A stretch of DNA of 64,000 nt. It comes from Guyanagaster necrorhizus. Its lineage: Eukaryota > Basidiomycota > Agaricomycetes > Agaricales > Physalacriaceae. Shown here one piece after another: positions 13,093 to 24,330 of this stretch (its first letter is position 1; each line of letters starts with the position of its first letter). Both the position numbers and the translations under genes were made by a program. The stretch covers positions 137,448 to 201,447 of the forward strand of contig NW_025064887.1 in assembly GCF_019112545.1 (NCBI RefSeq), given 5' to 3'. The notes under the pieces were generated by a model. That model made no database searches, was not told the origin of the DNA, and saw only the letters and a program-made list of their open reading frames with translations.

Positions 13093-13562
13093 TATTATGA
13101 TTATCTCACTTTATTTCTTTCTTTTGACAGGTTAACCCCTATTTATACTTAGTCAGAGCATCTAGACCAGTGCTTAGAACTGTGAGATGGGGCTTAGTCA
13201 TTACAACAAGCTCAGTCAGTCATCGTCTTTTGATGCAACAGTATTGTCTGATGATGCACAATGAACTTTTTATATATGATAGTAATGCTCAAGGACAATA
13301 GGCATAAAGGACTCGATGAGACACAATAAGTAGGAGTATATTTAGCCTCCACATATACAGTATATAAGATAGCTCACTCTTGCTGGTAAACTCAGCTTCA
13401 AGCTAAAGTTTATCTTCATATTATTTTATCCTCAAGCTAGTCTTAAGATCTTAATACACAATGACTAATATTCATAATAAGTGAACTCTGATATTCCACT
13501 CGAAGTGTGAAGTGACATCAGTTTATCACATGTTTATAGTCACATGCAACTTGGGTCTAATA
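13093..13562 (+). repeat. 3' LTR of element C
   Basis: 470 bases. The expected TG...CA ends have mutated to TATTATG...TAATA, both explained by transitions. It contains the block AGCTTCAAGCTAA at 13,394-13,406. It abuts copia element D. Confidence 0.75.
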
Positions 13563-16500
13563 TGAATAATATGATCAGATTGATCCTTTTTGCTATGAAA
13601 AACCTATTTTGAATCTCTAACATTTGATCTAAAAGGTAATTCAATAAGTTTTCAGATACTGGCATTATTGAGACTTGTGAGTTCCTCAGCTATTCTGGCT
13701 TTCTATTGTGGCCAATTAGAATAACTTCATGCTTCAGCTAAATTACATGAGTCTAATCTCTCTATTTTGCTTACTATAGCTGTCAGTGCATACTCTTCTT
13801 TATCATTAATTTCCATCATCCAGTGTGTCTGATCTTCTCCTTCAAAACTCTCTGCTTCCTTAGATTCTTTGGATATAATACTGGATGTAAATTTGGCAAT
13901 ATTTTCTGATGGCAGTTGTATTCCTTTTGCAAAATGTGAATCTGATGGACAACTAGACATAATACTATATTCTAAATGATATCATGAATGTATTGAGAAG
14001 GCTATCTGGCTTGTTTTTCATGAGATATAGGTTCAGATGAAAGTGAGAAAGGTGAAGAGATAACTGAAGGTTGTTGTAAGATTATTATAGATATAAGTGG
14101 AACTACTGAGATAGTGTTAAAGTGTGTACTTTTTGCAGAAGTCTTAATTTGAATGTCTAAGTCCTCTCCTTCAAGATCTTATGCTGATAGTTTATTTTGA
14201 TTATAGTATATGTTTTATTCAATGATAATCATATGAGAATTCAGCCAATAGACATGGATACTTTGACTATAGTCATTTACATCAATGTATTTTGCCTTAC
14301 AAATTCAATTTCCTCTTAGCTTCACTTTTTCTTTAGTTTGAATCCATACATCAGAGCTCCACTCATATATATCATAAATATTTGGTTTCTTGCTTATTAA
14401 AGCTTTATGTAGTATACTATCATTCAAAGCTTTTATTGTTGTCCTATTCATCAGCCAAATAATATAGTGAACAGCCTCTATCCATAAAGCCTGAAGTAGT
14501 TCGCTAGTATATAAAAGTGCTTGAATTCACTCTACCAGTGTTCTGTTATAATGTTTAGCCACACTATTCTGCCAAGGAGAACCATGTACCATCAACTTTT
14601 AGTCTATATCAGCTTTTTTGAGATACAGTATAAATTCATTGCTTTGATATTCATTTTCACAATTTGAATGTAAAATTTTTACAGATTTATTGTGTTGAAT
14701 GTAAAGCCAGGCTTTAAAATTTGTATAAGCTTTGAAAACCTTGGATTTGCAGTGTAAGAAGCAAATATTAGTGTATCTCATCTTGTCATTGATAAAAGTG
14801 ATATAATACTGATGACCTCAAAGTATGGTAACTGGTGCTGGTCCTTATACATCTGAATAAATCTCACTATCTACTTCTGCAGCTCTCTGTCCCTCTCATA
14901 TCTTTCCATGAGGTTTACAGATAGCTTTGTCATAAATACATGACTTGCAAAAGGTAGATTCTTTTTTATTCATGTTCAGCTTTACTCCAGTGATGAATCT
15001 CTTCTCAACTAGATGGCAGACTATCTTTGGAGAAATATAACCTATGCAGTGATGAAAATCCATTAAAGAAATCATTTCTTCAATGGTATTAGCTGTCACA
15101 TCATGATTTTGTGAATGGACAACTCAATACAAATCACCTTTAATCTTTGAAATAGTTTCAATTCAGTTTTCACTTGGCTCATTAAGCATATATGTGCCAT
15201 CTTTGAAGATAAAAATGTAGTTCAAATCATTAAGTTGGTTTATTGAAATCAAAGTATAGCCAGCTTCTAGAGAATATAAAACCTCAGTAAGCTGAAGCTT
15301 TGACATGGCTTTCCCATTTGAGACTTCAACTATAACATCTTCAATACTCTACACAGTAAAATGCTGCATGTTCACTGCTGTGAACTTTCTAGAAGGAGTT
15401 TCAATAAAGTTTTCAAATCCTTTATAATATAGTGAAAGATGTTTGGTGATACCAGAGTCATATAACTCACTACAAGGTAAGTTTATCATGGGTTGGTGTG
15501 CTGCTGCAGCTGATTCAGATGTGATAGATATGGCATTCCACATCTCAATATCATCTGCTTGATCAATATTAAGATCCATATCACTGCTAACTGACTGATC
15601 AGAGTCTTAACTGTAACCTCATAGATTGTCTTGGTCTTCTCTCAAGTCAAAAAACTAATCCTTATCATCTTCACCATTGAAATCTTTCTCATCCTCATCA
15701 ATATTTGAAGAGAATACAGTCTTCAGTGCAGGTATAGAAAAATGAGTTCTTGAATTATCACTTGTATTTGATGAACCAGTTGATGAGTAGAGTGATAGAT
15801 TTGAAACATCATCAGCTGATATAGAATTAGCATTGACATTCAAATTCCAAATGGATTCTTTATCATCTTTGTCACTTCAAGCAATGAATACACACTCTAC
15901 TTCTGAATCACTATTAAGACTTATAGCAATATTTGCAGCACTCAGTGTCTTGCCACTGCTTTTCTTGCCATCAATCAAGTCTTGTTTTGCAGACTTAAGA
16001 CAGTCTTTTTTCTAATGATTGTAACTTCCACAATTGAAGCAACCACAATTTGGATAATGCCTCTTGGACTTGCCTTTAGCTTTGTCAGATACAGCTACTA
16101 ATGCTTCATCTTTCTCTCATACTTTCTTCTATTTTCCACCACTCTGCAGATATTGATTGGTCTTAAAACATTGGTAATGATCATACTCTTCTAAAATTAT
16201 ATTTATCAGAAGGTTGAGATTGATATCTTGCTTGCAGCAGAGAATGAGAGTGAACAGTAATGTCATTGTCATTATTGAAGTGACCATTGATGATATAACT
16301 CTCTCATTAGCCTTTGCTGATTCTATCATGTTTGCTGCAAACTCAGCCATCAAGAATGGAATAGATGAGAGTATTATTGAATGATAATCATCATTGTCAA
16401 TCTCAACTCTATATGAAGCTACTTTCTCTCTTTGTACTTGTAGCTCTTTCAGAAACTGATGTATATTAGCTTCATCAGGATATTTTGAGACAAAGAAAGA

Positions 16501-16893
16501 TTGTCAAAGGCTGATTTGAGCATATACTCCTTTTTCTGTGTAATACTTCACTATTTCAGCTGACTGTTCATTGATGATAGTTATATGATGAACCAAATAT
16601 AAAATACTATCATGAACTCACTGAGACAATAAGAATTGAGAGATAGCTTTGTCCTTATCTCATTGATGAATCTTGACAGCTTGGTCCTTGGTAATAGGAT
16701 ATATATTATAGCTTAGATGAAGAGTAGTATCAGTAAAATGATCCCACTTATCTTTGGCTGCCACAGCTATTTCAAAGTGAGTAGCAAAAATAGACCAATT
16801 TACTCTGTTTATCTTAAGCCACAGCATGGAGACAGAAAGATTGGTAGAATCAGTTGATACACTTGTAACAATAGACATTTGTGTAGAGAGCAA
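13563..16893 (-). mobile_element. Element D: Ty1/copia retrotransposon, gag to integrase, RT end missing
   Basis: Minus-strand copia element read from right to left: gag, zinc knuckle, protease, pre-integrase finger, integrase. It stops at 13,563, in the linker before reverse transcriptase, exactly where gypsy element C ends; the likely cause is insertion of C into D, with RT, RNase H and the 3' LTR of D outside the window. No LTR was recognised at its right end. Confidence 0.75.
13570..16893 (-). pseudogene. Element D gag-pol (copia order), many stops
   Basis: Gag start at ~16,893 (WSIFATHFEIAVAAKDKWDHF). CCHC knuckle (CFNCGSYNH...KKDC) at ~16,010-16,055. Protease active site as LYDSGITKHLS at ~15,440-15,475. 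Pre-integrase HH-CC finger (HHCIGYISPKIV ... CKSCIYDK) at ~14,930-15,060. Integrase core at ~14,400-14,900 (HSNCENEYQSNEF resembles the core motif that follows the second Asp). The acidic linker to RT is at 13,730-13,960. Integrase before RT is diagnostic of the copia superfamily. Disrupted by stops and frameshifts. Confidence 0.75.
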
Positions 16894-17455
16894 TAAGATA
16901 TGGAATGGTATTGATCACTTCAAGTTCAGTTAATGATGGAGCCCATAATCTAAAAGAATTTTAGTATGAGGATAACTAGATATAGTCAAAGTAAGCTCAG
17001 CTGTCACAGTTAACAGATGAGAAGAGCAATCAACTGCTATTTATGTCAAGAGACTCAGTCTATGCCTATTATCAGCATATTTGGGTGACCTTTATTTATA
17101 GCTGCATGATCAGTATTCAATAACATGATCATTGTCTTATTTTAGACTTTTTCTTTTTCTGATGTACCTCAGTCTTTTACACTCATGTTGAGTGAAGACT
17201 GAGATATATTTTTATTACTTTACATATTACTATAGTATTTACAACTGCATAGATTATTGTTCTTTGATAGGTTATATGGCTTTACTATACTTAATCTCAT
17301 TTATCTTGATCTAAACAACAGCACTTGAAATTTACTAAAGACTTAAGAATATTACAGAACTCTAAACTAGAAAGCAAAGATTGGAATCATGGATTTTAGC
17401 TCTTGTATCATGTTACTCAAAAACCTAAGACCTTTATAAAATTTTTTTCACCAAG
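16894..17455. other. AT-rich unassigned stretch next to copia element D
   Basis: About 560 bases of very AT-rich, CpG-poor sequence. Its position upstream of D's gag makes it the likely place for D's leader and 5' LTR, but clear LTR ends were not found. No gene is seen. Confidence 0.4.
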
Positions 17456-17460
17456 AAATA

Positions 17461-17665
17461 TCAATGACAATGATATCTCAAATCTTACTCTTCAAACTTG
17501 AAGCTGATGAGAAGTTCAATAGTAAGAACTGGGCTGCCTGAGAAATGATAATGATTGCTGAGAGAGGTTCACACAGTCTCATAAACTATTGGAAAAACAA
17601 GGTCTCCTCTCAAGTGCTCAATCTACTCTCATTACTTGCAATAATTGGAGTAAAATCAACTTTTT
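17461..17665 (+). pseudogene. Copia-type gag N-terminal scrap
   Basis: A short plus-strand reading (LLFKLEADEKFNSKNWAA, then a stop, then EMIMIAERG) resembles the beginning of copia gag proteins, where a 'L-E-G-x-N-F-x-x-W' type region is usual. It ends at the left LTR of element H. The other half may follow H after 31,124, but that is too decayed to be sure. Confidence 0.35.
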
Positions 17666-18125
17666 TGTTAGACTCAAGTTGCACATAATCAGAACATGTG
17701 ATAAACTAGCACTGTATCATATTTGTACAGCCATGCTAGAGTCCACTTGTTGTGTTCTGTTGACCAATGTGCTTCAAGGCCTTTGCAAGAAAGCTCAAGA
17801 GTGAAGTGATATAAATAAACTTTAGCTCAAAGCTGGAGTTATACAGTGAGAACTATTCTACTTATATACTGCTTGTCTATTGAGATAAATATACTACTAC
17901 TTATTATGTCTGTTCAAGTCATTGTGCTTGTTATCCTTGAGTGTCATTACTATCTACAAAAAGGCTGTTGTATATTGTCAAGTGTTATTATTATATCAAA
18001 AGACAATGACAGACTCAGCTTGTTGTAATGACTAAGCCAGTCTCATGATCTCAAGTACTGGTATAGATGCTCTGACTAAGCATAAATAGAGGTTAATAAT
18101 GAAAGAAAAAGAAAAAATTGTAATA
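17666..18125 (-). repeat. Left (3') LTR of element H
   Basis: 460 bases, TGTTAGACTC...TTGTAATA. It aligns end to end with the LTR at 30,664-31,123; nearly all differences are transitions. It includes TTAGCTCAAAGCT, the complement of the predicted transcript start. Confidence 0.8.
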
Positions 18126-18142
18126 TTACCTCCTCTTTAAGA

Positions 18143-18157
18143 CTATCATCCTGATAG
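18143..18157 (-). other. Hairpin before the polypurine tract, element H
   Basis: CTATCA-TCC-TGATAG on the plus strand is a perfect 6-bp stem with a 3-base loop, between H's pol stop (18,159) and its purine tract. Confidence 0.55.
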
Positions 18158-18158
18158 C

Positions 18159-19555
18159 TTAATTTAAGGATAATTTATGGTTGTGTATAGCATTGTCAGT
18201 GTTCATCTATTTTTTATTTACCCATTGGTTAGACTCAGAGCTGTAGCCCTTCCAAATAACCAAATAATCCACTGTTGTTGTTGTTTCTTCACCTCTGGCT
18301 TTGACTTTACATAATTGATAGTTTAAAACTTAGTCTATTTTGTAGTGTTTCTTGTTGTCAATGAGGTCTGGTGGCGGTGGTGGTGGTGAATGTTCTTGAT
18401 TTGGGAATGTCAGAGTAATAAAAGGTGTAAGGAGAGATTTGTTAAAGATATTGTGGATCTTCCAGATAAATAGAAGTCAGAGTTTATAGGCAGACATGCT
18501 AACTTTTGCTAGAACAGGAAAGAGTCTCATTCATTTGTCTGCCAGTTTTTGTTTTGGGCATGGAAGATAAAGGTTAGTAGTATCCAACTATACTTTATCA
18601 TTGATGTTGTAGAAATGTTTGGGATGATAATATTTGTTGTACTATTTTTTCATAGTGCTAGCCATCTTTTTAAGAGCAATATGGGTTTTATCATGAATTG
18701 TGGACATAGTGTAGGCAAAGTCAGAGGATGCAGGAGTTGTAGTATGAGCACATGCAGTTTAGGATATATTTAGATGCTGGTCATGGTTGACAAAAAATAG
18801 AGTTTTGCTGATAGCTGAGTGAATGCAATTGTTATATTAAAATGCAGCAAGTGCAAGCTATTCTACTCAGTCATCTTGCCAGTAATTAATAAAAAGATAG
18901 AGGTATTTCTCAATCTTCTAGTTGGCATGTTCAGTCTAATCATTGGTTTGGAAATGGTAAGCCATAAAGGCATTTTGTTAGATGTTTAGAAGCTTATATA
19001 GATCATCAAGGAATTTAGAGACAAATTGTGAGCTTCAGTCTGAGATGACAACTTGTGGTATCCCACATTTAGCATAGACTTTGTCATGCAAGATCTTCAC
19101 TCATCCTTCTAACATCAACTCCATCGAGTATGTGATTGGAATGATCACCTTTGGGAAGCAGTTAACAATGACTATAATAGTATCATAGCCATTATAATCT
19201 GGCAGTCCAGTAATCATATTTACTAAGATATGGGTCTATAGTAATGCTGAGACCTTATTTGGATGAAGTGGTGCAGCCTATAGTTGGATTGATGACTTCT
19301 CTTATTAGCATGTCTCACATTCCTTGATGTAATGCTCAATGTCTTGGCTTATCTTCAGCCACCAGTACTCTTGTAATACCAATTCCTTGGTCTTAGCAAT
19401 TCCTGGATAGCCTATCATTGCATGATCATGACAGGTGGCAATGATTTCACCATGAAGTTGTTGATCCCTTAGAATGTAGATCTGCCTGTCATAGCAGATC
19501 ATTCTGCCCTTCTTCATCATTTCTTACTCATAAACTAGAGCATCTTCTCAGTTAT
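18159..19555 (-). pseudogene. Element H integrase and chromodomain remnant
   Basis: Minus-strand integrase. The zinc finger is at ~19,305-19,440 (HDHAMIGYPGIAKTKEL ... HYIKECETC), the core at ~18,850-19,250 with stops, and a chromodomain-like end at ~18,165-18,360 before the stop. The reading is lost at ~19,555, where plus-strand element F begins, so the part from protease to RNase H is missing. Confidence 0.75.
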
Positions 19556-19559
19556 AGCA

Positions 19560-22500
19560 CTGATCAACAGTGGCTGTACTGGAAGCTCTATCAATTGGGC
19601 CTTCATTAACAGGCACTGCCTTTCCACCAAAACTATAGTGGCTCCAATCTCAGTTTATAATGCTAACAGGATCAAGAACCAAGCTAGTTCAATCATGGAG
19701 TTTATAGAACTTTGACTCACTATCAGAGATCATTCAGAGAGGATCAATCTTGCCATCACAGAGTTAGGAACAAAAAAACTATTTCTTGGGTATGACTGGC
19801 TGATACAGCATAACTCTCTTATCAACCGGAAAACTGAATGCCTCATATTTGCCTGATGTTATTGCTGAAAAATGCTATTTATACTTCCAGATAGTGATCC
19901 TGAGGATAAGTAGGATGAGGAGATAGAGGATGAAGAAACAATCCTCACTGTTGACATGAATGATGTGTTGCATCTGCATGCCACTTATCATACCAACAAT
20001 CTAACTGCCAAGGCTAACCAAGAAAAGGAGAAGAAGACATTCAAAGAAATAGTCTCTGAATGAGCATGTGACTATCATGATCTATTTATCAAGGAGAGCT
20101 TCAATGAACTACTGAATTCCAAGCCATAGAACCATGCAATCAAACTAGTCTCTAATGCAAGTGCAAATCTCAATTGCAAGATGTATTCTCTGAGATATCA
20201 GAAGCAATAAGAACTCAACAAGTTTCTTGATGAGAACTTAACTAGCAGATGGATTTGACCATCCAAGTCACTGATGGCCTCTCCCTTCTTCTTTATCAAG
20301 AAGAAGGACAGCAAACTCCAATCTGTGCAGGACTACAGAAAGCTGAACAAAATGACCATCAAGAATTGATATCCACTACCATTGATATCAGAGCTCATGG
20401 ACAAACTATGTGGAGTCTGATACTACACCAAACTTGACATCTGATGAGGATATAACAACATAAGGATCAAAGAGAGAGATGAGTGGAAGGCTATCTTCTG
20501 GATCAACCAAAGATTGTTTGAACCAACTGTCATGTTCTTTGGATTAATGAACTCTCCTGCAACTTTTCAGTGGATGATAAATAATATTTTCAAAGATCTA
20601 ATCACCACCAGAAAGATAACCATTTACTTGGATGACATACTTATCATATCCAGGAATAGAGAAGAACACCAATGATTGATGCAACAAGTACTTGAGCTGA
20701 TGAGGAAGCATAAGCTATTCCTCAAGACTGAGAAGTGTGAGTTCAAGGTGCTGGAAACAGAGTATCTAAGGGTAATCATCAATGAAGAAAGTATCTGGAT
20801 AGATCCAGTCAAGGTGGCTGGAGTGATGGAATGGCCAGAACTGATGAAGAAAAAAGAACTCCAATCATTCCTGAGATTCACTAATTTCTACCAGAGATTC
20901 ATCTGTGACTACAGCAAGATCATCCAACCAATGACACAACTCACTGGTAATATCTCATGGACATAGAGGATAGCTCAAGCTGCAGCATTCAATGACCTCA
21001 AGAGAAGGCTCACTAAGGATGTTATTTTGGCAATTCCCATGCAAGAAGAAAAGTTTTGAGTGGAAGCAGATGTGAGTGAAGGAGCTATTGGCACTATCTT
21101 CTCTGAGAAGCAGAAGAGAAGATGGTGACCAGTGGCATTCCTTTTTAAGGCTTTATCAGTCATAGAAAGGAATTATGAGATTTATGACAAGAAACTGCTA
21201 GCCATCATACTGATATTGATAGAGTGGCATTACTATCTGATCAGGATGGCACAGACCTTCAAAGTATAGATGGATCATCAAAATCTCTGCTATTTCTGTC
21301 TCTCTCAGAAGCTGAACTGATAACAGGCCTGATGGATCATGAAGCTCATAGAGTATAGCTACATACTCCATCACAAATCTGACATAGCTAATAAGAAGGC
21401 TGATCTTTTAAGCTGACAAGTGGACTATAACCAGAGAGAAGAAAGCAATAAGAGAGTTGTGATACTATGACCAGAACACTTCCATGCAATAATTATACTA
21501 TTAGAGGAGGAGATCCACACAAAGATCTGTAGCATGATCTGACAGCCAAGTCTATGAGATCAAGGAATTGCAATGTTGTTAAACCATGAAAGAGGCATCA
21601 TGAAATGTGATGACCTACTTTACTACAATAGACAAATCTACATTCTCCAATAAGCAGCCTTACAAGGAGAGATTATTGCTATATCATATGACTATGCAAC
21701 CACTAATCATCCAGATATTGTGAAGATGAAGAAGCTAGTATTAAGGGAGTATTGATGGCCAAAGCTGAGACAGAACATTGACAAATACATAAAGGAGTGT
21801 GAAACCTGTCAAAGAACTAAATCATCAATATGCATGTGACTAGCATCACTTCACCCAAATAAAGTCCTGACAACCCCTTAGATGTATATTTCAGTCAACA
21901 TAATCATTGGACTATTGGATTGCAACAGTTATAATGCAATCATCATGATAGTCAATTGCTTCTCAAAAGTCATCATTCCAATCACCTGTACTATGGAATT
22001 ATCATCAGAAGGATGGGCTAAAATTCTCAGAGATGAAGTCTATTCCAAGTATGGCATACCATAGATAGTAATATCTGATCAGAGCCCACAGTTCATCTCT
22101 AAATTCCTTGATAACCTATATCAACTTCTTGAGATTCAGAGCAATGTATCCACTGCTTATCATCCTCAGACTGATGGGCAGATGGAACAGGTCAATCAAG
22201 AACTGAAAAAATACTTATGCATGTTCATCAATCACTGGCAGGACAACTGGACAGAATGATTAGCCCTTGCTGCTTTTCAACATAATAACCATACCTATTT
22301 AGCCACTAAAAAGACTCTATTCTTCATAAACTATGAATGACACTCCAAGGTTGCAGTCACAACAAAATCACATACAACTACCCTCACTTCACTTGACTTC
22401 ACCATAGAGATGATGAAAATCCATCTCAAAACACAAATAGCCTTTGAAAAAGCAACCACTACTATAAAGTCCCAATATGATAAACACTGTTGCAATCCAT

Positions 22501-22955
22501 ATATCTATGAGATAAATGATAAGGTATGGCTCAACATGACCAACCTGTATCTCTCACACCTAAAATATAAACTTGCTGATAAATGAACAGGCCTCTTCTC
22601 AATCCTAGCAAAAGTCAGTATATCAGCATATAAATTACAATTACCAGCATCTTGGCACATCCACAACATGTTTAATAAATTCCTACTGACACCATACATT
22701 GCCTCCATCTTTCCAAACCAAGAATGACCTCCACCACCACCACTCAAACTCATTGATGATGAAGAACACTATAAGATTGACCAAATACTCAATCACAAAA
22801 TACATTGAGTCAAAGCATGATGAGAGAGTATGATAATGACAATCAACTATCTCATTAGTTGGAAGAGTTATGGACTGGAATCAAATCAATGGGTCAATGA
22901 GAAGTGAATAAATGCAAACACTATAATTCATAAGTATGAATTATCCCTAAATTAA
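19560..22955 (+). pseudogene. Element F pol (PR-RT-RH-IN-chromodomain), hypermutated
   Basis: Protease start INSGCTGSSIN at ~19,565 (catalytic Asp of DSG mutated to Asn) and LGTKKLFLGYDWL at ~19,765-19,800. RT with ITIYLDDILIIS at ~20,610-20,650 and the thumb (RKHKLFLKTEKCEF) at ~20,705. RNase H with YEIYDKKLLAI at ~21,175. Integrase zinc finger at ~21,690-21,820 (IKECETCQR). Integrase core at ~21,890-22,230 (IIGLLDCNSYNA; YHPQTDGQMEQVNQ). Chromodomain-like end at ~22,755-22,955. Stops throughout. It is the least frameshifted of the dead pol copies. Confidence 0.85.
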
Positions 22956-22988
22956 ATCATTAGGATGGTGGTCTTAAGGAGGAGATAA

Positions 22989-23431
22989 TGTTATGATTTC
23001 TACTACTTTTTCTTACTTTTACCTTTATTCATACTTAGTCAGAGTGTCTAGACCAGCACTTAGGACCATGAAATAATCTTGGTTAGCACACAACTATTGT
23101 TTTGTGACATATAGTGATGCTCTAACAACAAGACAATTCTTCTTTTGTAGGTAACCACAATGCCCTAGGACAATAGGCAGCATAGCACAGACACTCATAA
23201 TTAAAAGTACTATATTTATCTAGTTAATGAATAGTATATAAGTAGCATAATCAATATCATGTATCTCTAATCTCAATCTATTCTTTATCCTTACCACTTA
23301 TTCTTGAGTTGACTTATATTGACCTTGAGATATAATGCTGCTACACTTAGTGGACTCAACTATAACTGTACAAACTCAATACAGCAGTTGTTTATTATGT
23401 GCTAGTGGTCACATGTCACCTGGGCCTAACA
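22989..23431 (+). repeat. 3' LTR of element F
   Basis: 443 bases, TGTTATGATT...GCCTAACA, after the purine tract AAGGAGGAGATAA. A wobble-paired hairpin lies at ~22,957-22,971. The start-site block seen in A, B and C is poorly kept here. Confidence 0.7.
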
Positions 23432-23769
23432 TATGTTTAATAGTAGAATATTATAAAATATCCTGCTGTTTCAATGAATCTGCATAAATATACTGTTATC
23501 CTATATCTAAGGCTAACCACTTAACATCTCACTATAGAAACATTACCTTCTCCTCATATAAGTTCTGATACTCTTTCTCTCTGCTTGGCTGTATCTCTTT
23601 CTCTAGTGCTTCTTTATCTTTTTTGTCCTTTGCATATATCATAAAGTTTTTCAGCCTATAAAGGCCTTTTTTGTCACTCTTCTCACTCTTCTCACCCTTG
23701 CTGTCCTCTTTATGGAAGCTCTCAGGCTGGTCATAGATGGATGGAGCAAGAGCTTTGACAGTTGCCAGC
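23432..23769 (-). pseudogene. Element H gag, second half (left of insertion G)
   Basis: Minus-strand reading TVKALAPSIYDQPESF..., rich in Lys and Glu, ending with a stop near 23,515. Joining it to the sequence right of G, after removing one copy of CCAGC, restores one uninterrupted frame across the site (MTSLL|ATVKALAPS), so it is the continuation of the gag at 29,153-30,631. Confidence 0.65.
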
Positions 23770-24330
23770 TGTTAGACTCAAACCCCACATGACTATCAAC
23801 ACATGATGATAAACCGATTAAACCTCGCCTTCAGGTTAAACAATCAGAGTTCACCAAATGTCAATGTTTGTCAGTGTGGGACAAGGCTTTCACAAGTAGT
23901 TAGAGCTCGAGAGTAGTTTAGTGAAGATAAACTTTAGTTCGAGACTGGGGTATTACAGCGAGGACTAAGCTACTTAAATACTGTTCTGTTATCGTGCTAT
24001 AAGTAAGTGCTTACAGAAAGCTGTGGTCGTGCTGTGTGCTGTTACCCCTCCTTTGTCAGTCTCTTCACGAGAGATTACTGTGCCGCTGTGTTTCGTTACT
24101 GCTGCGCCGCAGTTAGAGGACAAAACGAGTATTGTCTCTCCCTTCACAGCGCACAGCTATGCGATATGAGTTGGACCGACTGGGTTGCTGACCCAATCCT
24201 TTCTATGGTCCCAATTGGGTTGCTGACCAAGCTTTCCCATGGTCATAAGCACTGGCCTAAGCGCCCTGACTAAGCAAGGATAGGGGTCACTTCTGAGGAA
24301 AAAGAAAAGAAAATAGGAAAAATTGTAACA
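23770..24330 (-). repeat. Left (3') LTR of element G
   Basis: 561 bases, TGTTAGACTC...TTGTAACA. The self-priming complement TTAGTTCGAGACT is intact at 23,934-23,946. Next to it at 24,331 is TTACCCCCTCGTT, the complement of the polypurine tract. Confidence 0.9.

Larger units (their letters stand above)
8256..13562 (+). mobile_element. Element C: gypsy chromovirus, gag to 3' LTR, 5' end missing
   Basis: The most complete plus-strand element. It has gag with a zinc knuckle, protease, reverse transcriptase, RNase H, integrase, chromodomain and a 3' LTR. It begins within gag immediately after element B's LTR, so B probably inserted into C. Its right LTR ends at 13,562 against copia element D. CpG-depleted and full of stops. 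Confidence 0.85.
19556..23431 (+). mobile_element. Element F: gypsy chromovirus, protease to 3' LTR
   Basis: Plus-strand element lying within H in the opposite direction. It starts at the protease active-site region without gag or a 5' LTR, and ends in a 3' LTR at 23,431. The left junction falls exactly where H's integrase stops, so a rearrangement between opposed copies is as likely as plain insertion. Confidence 0.8.
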
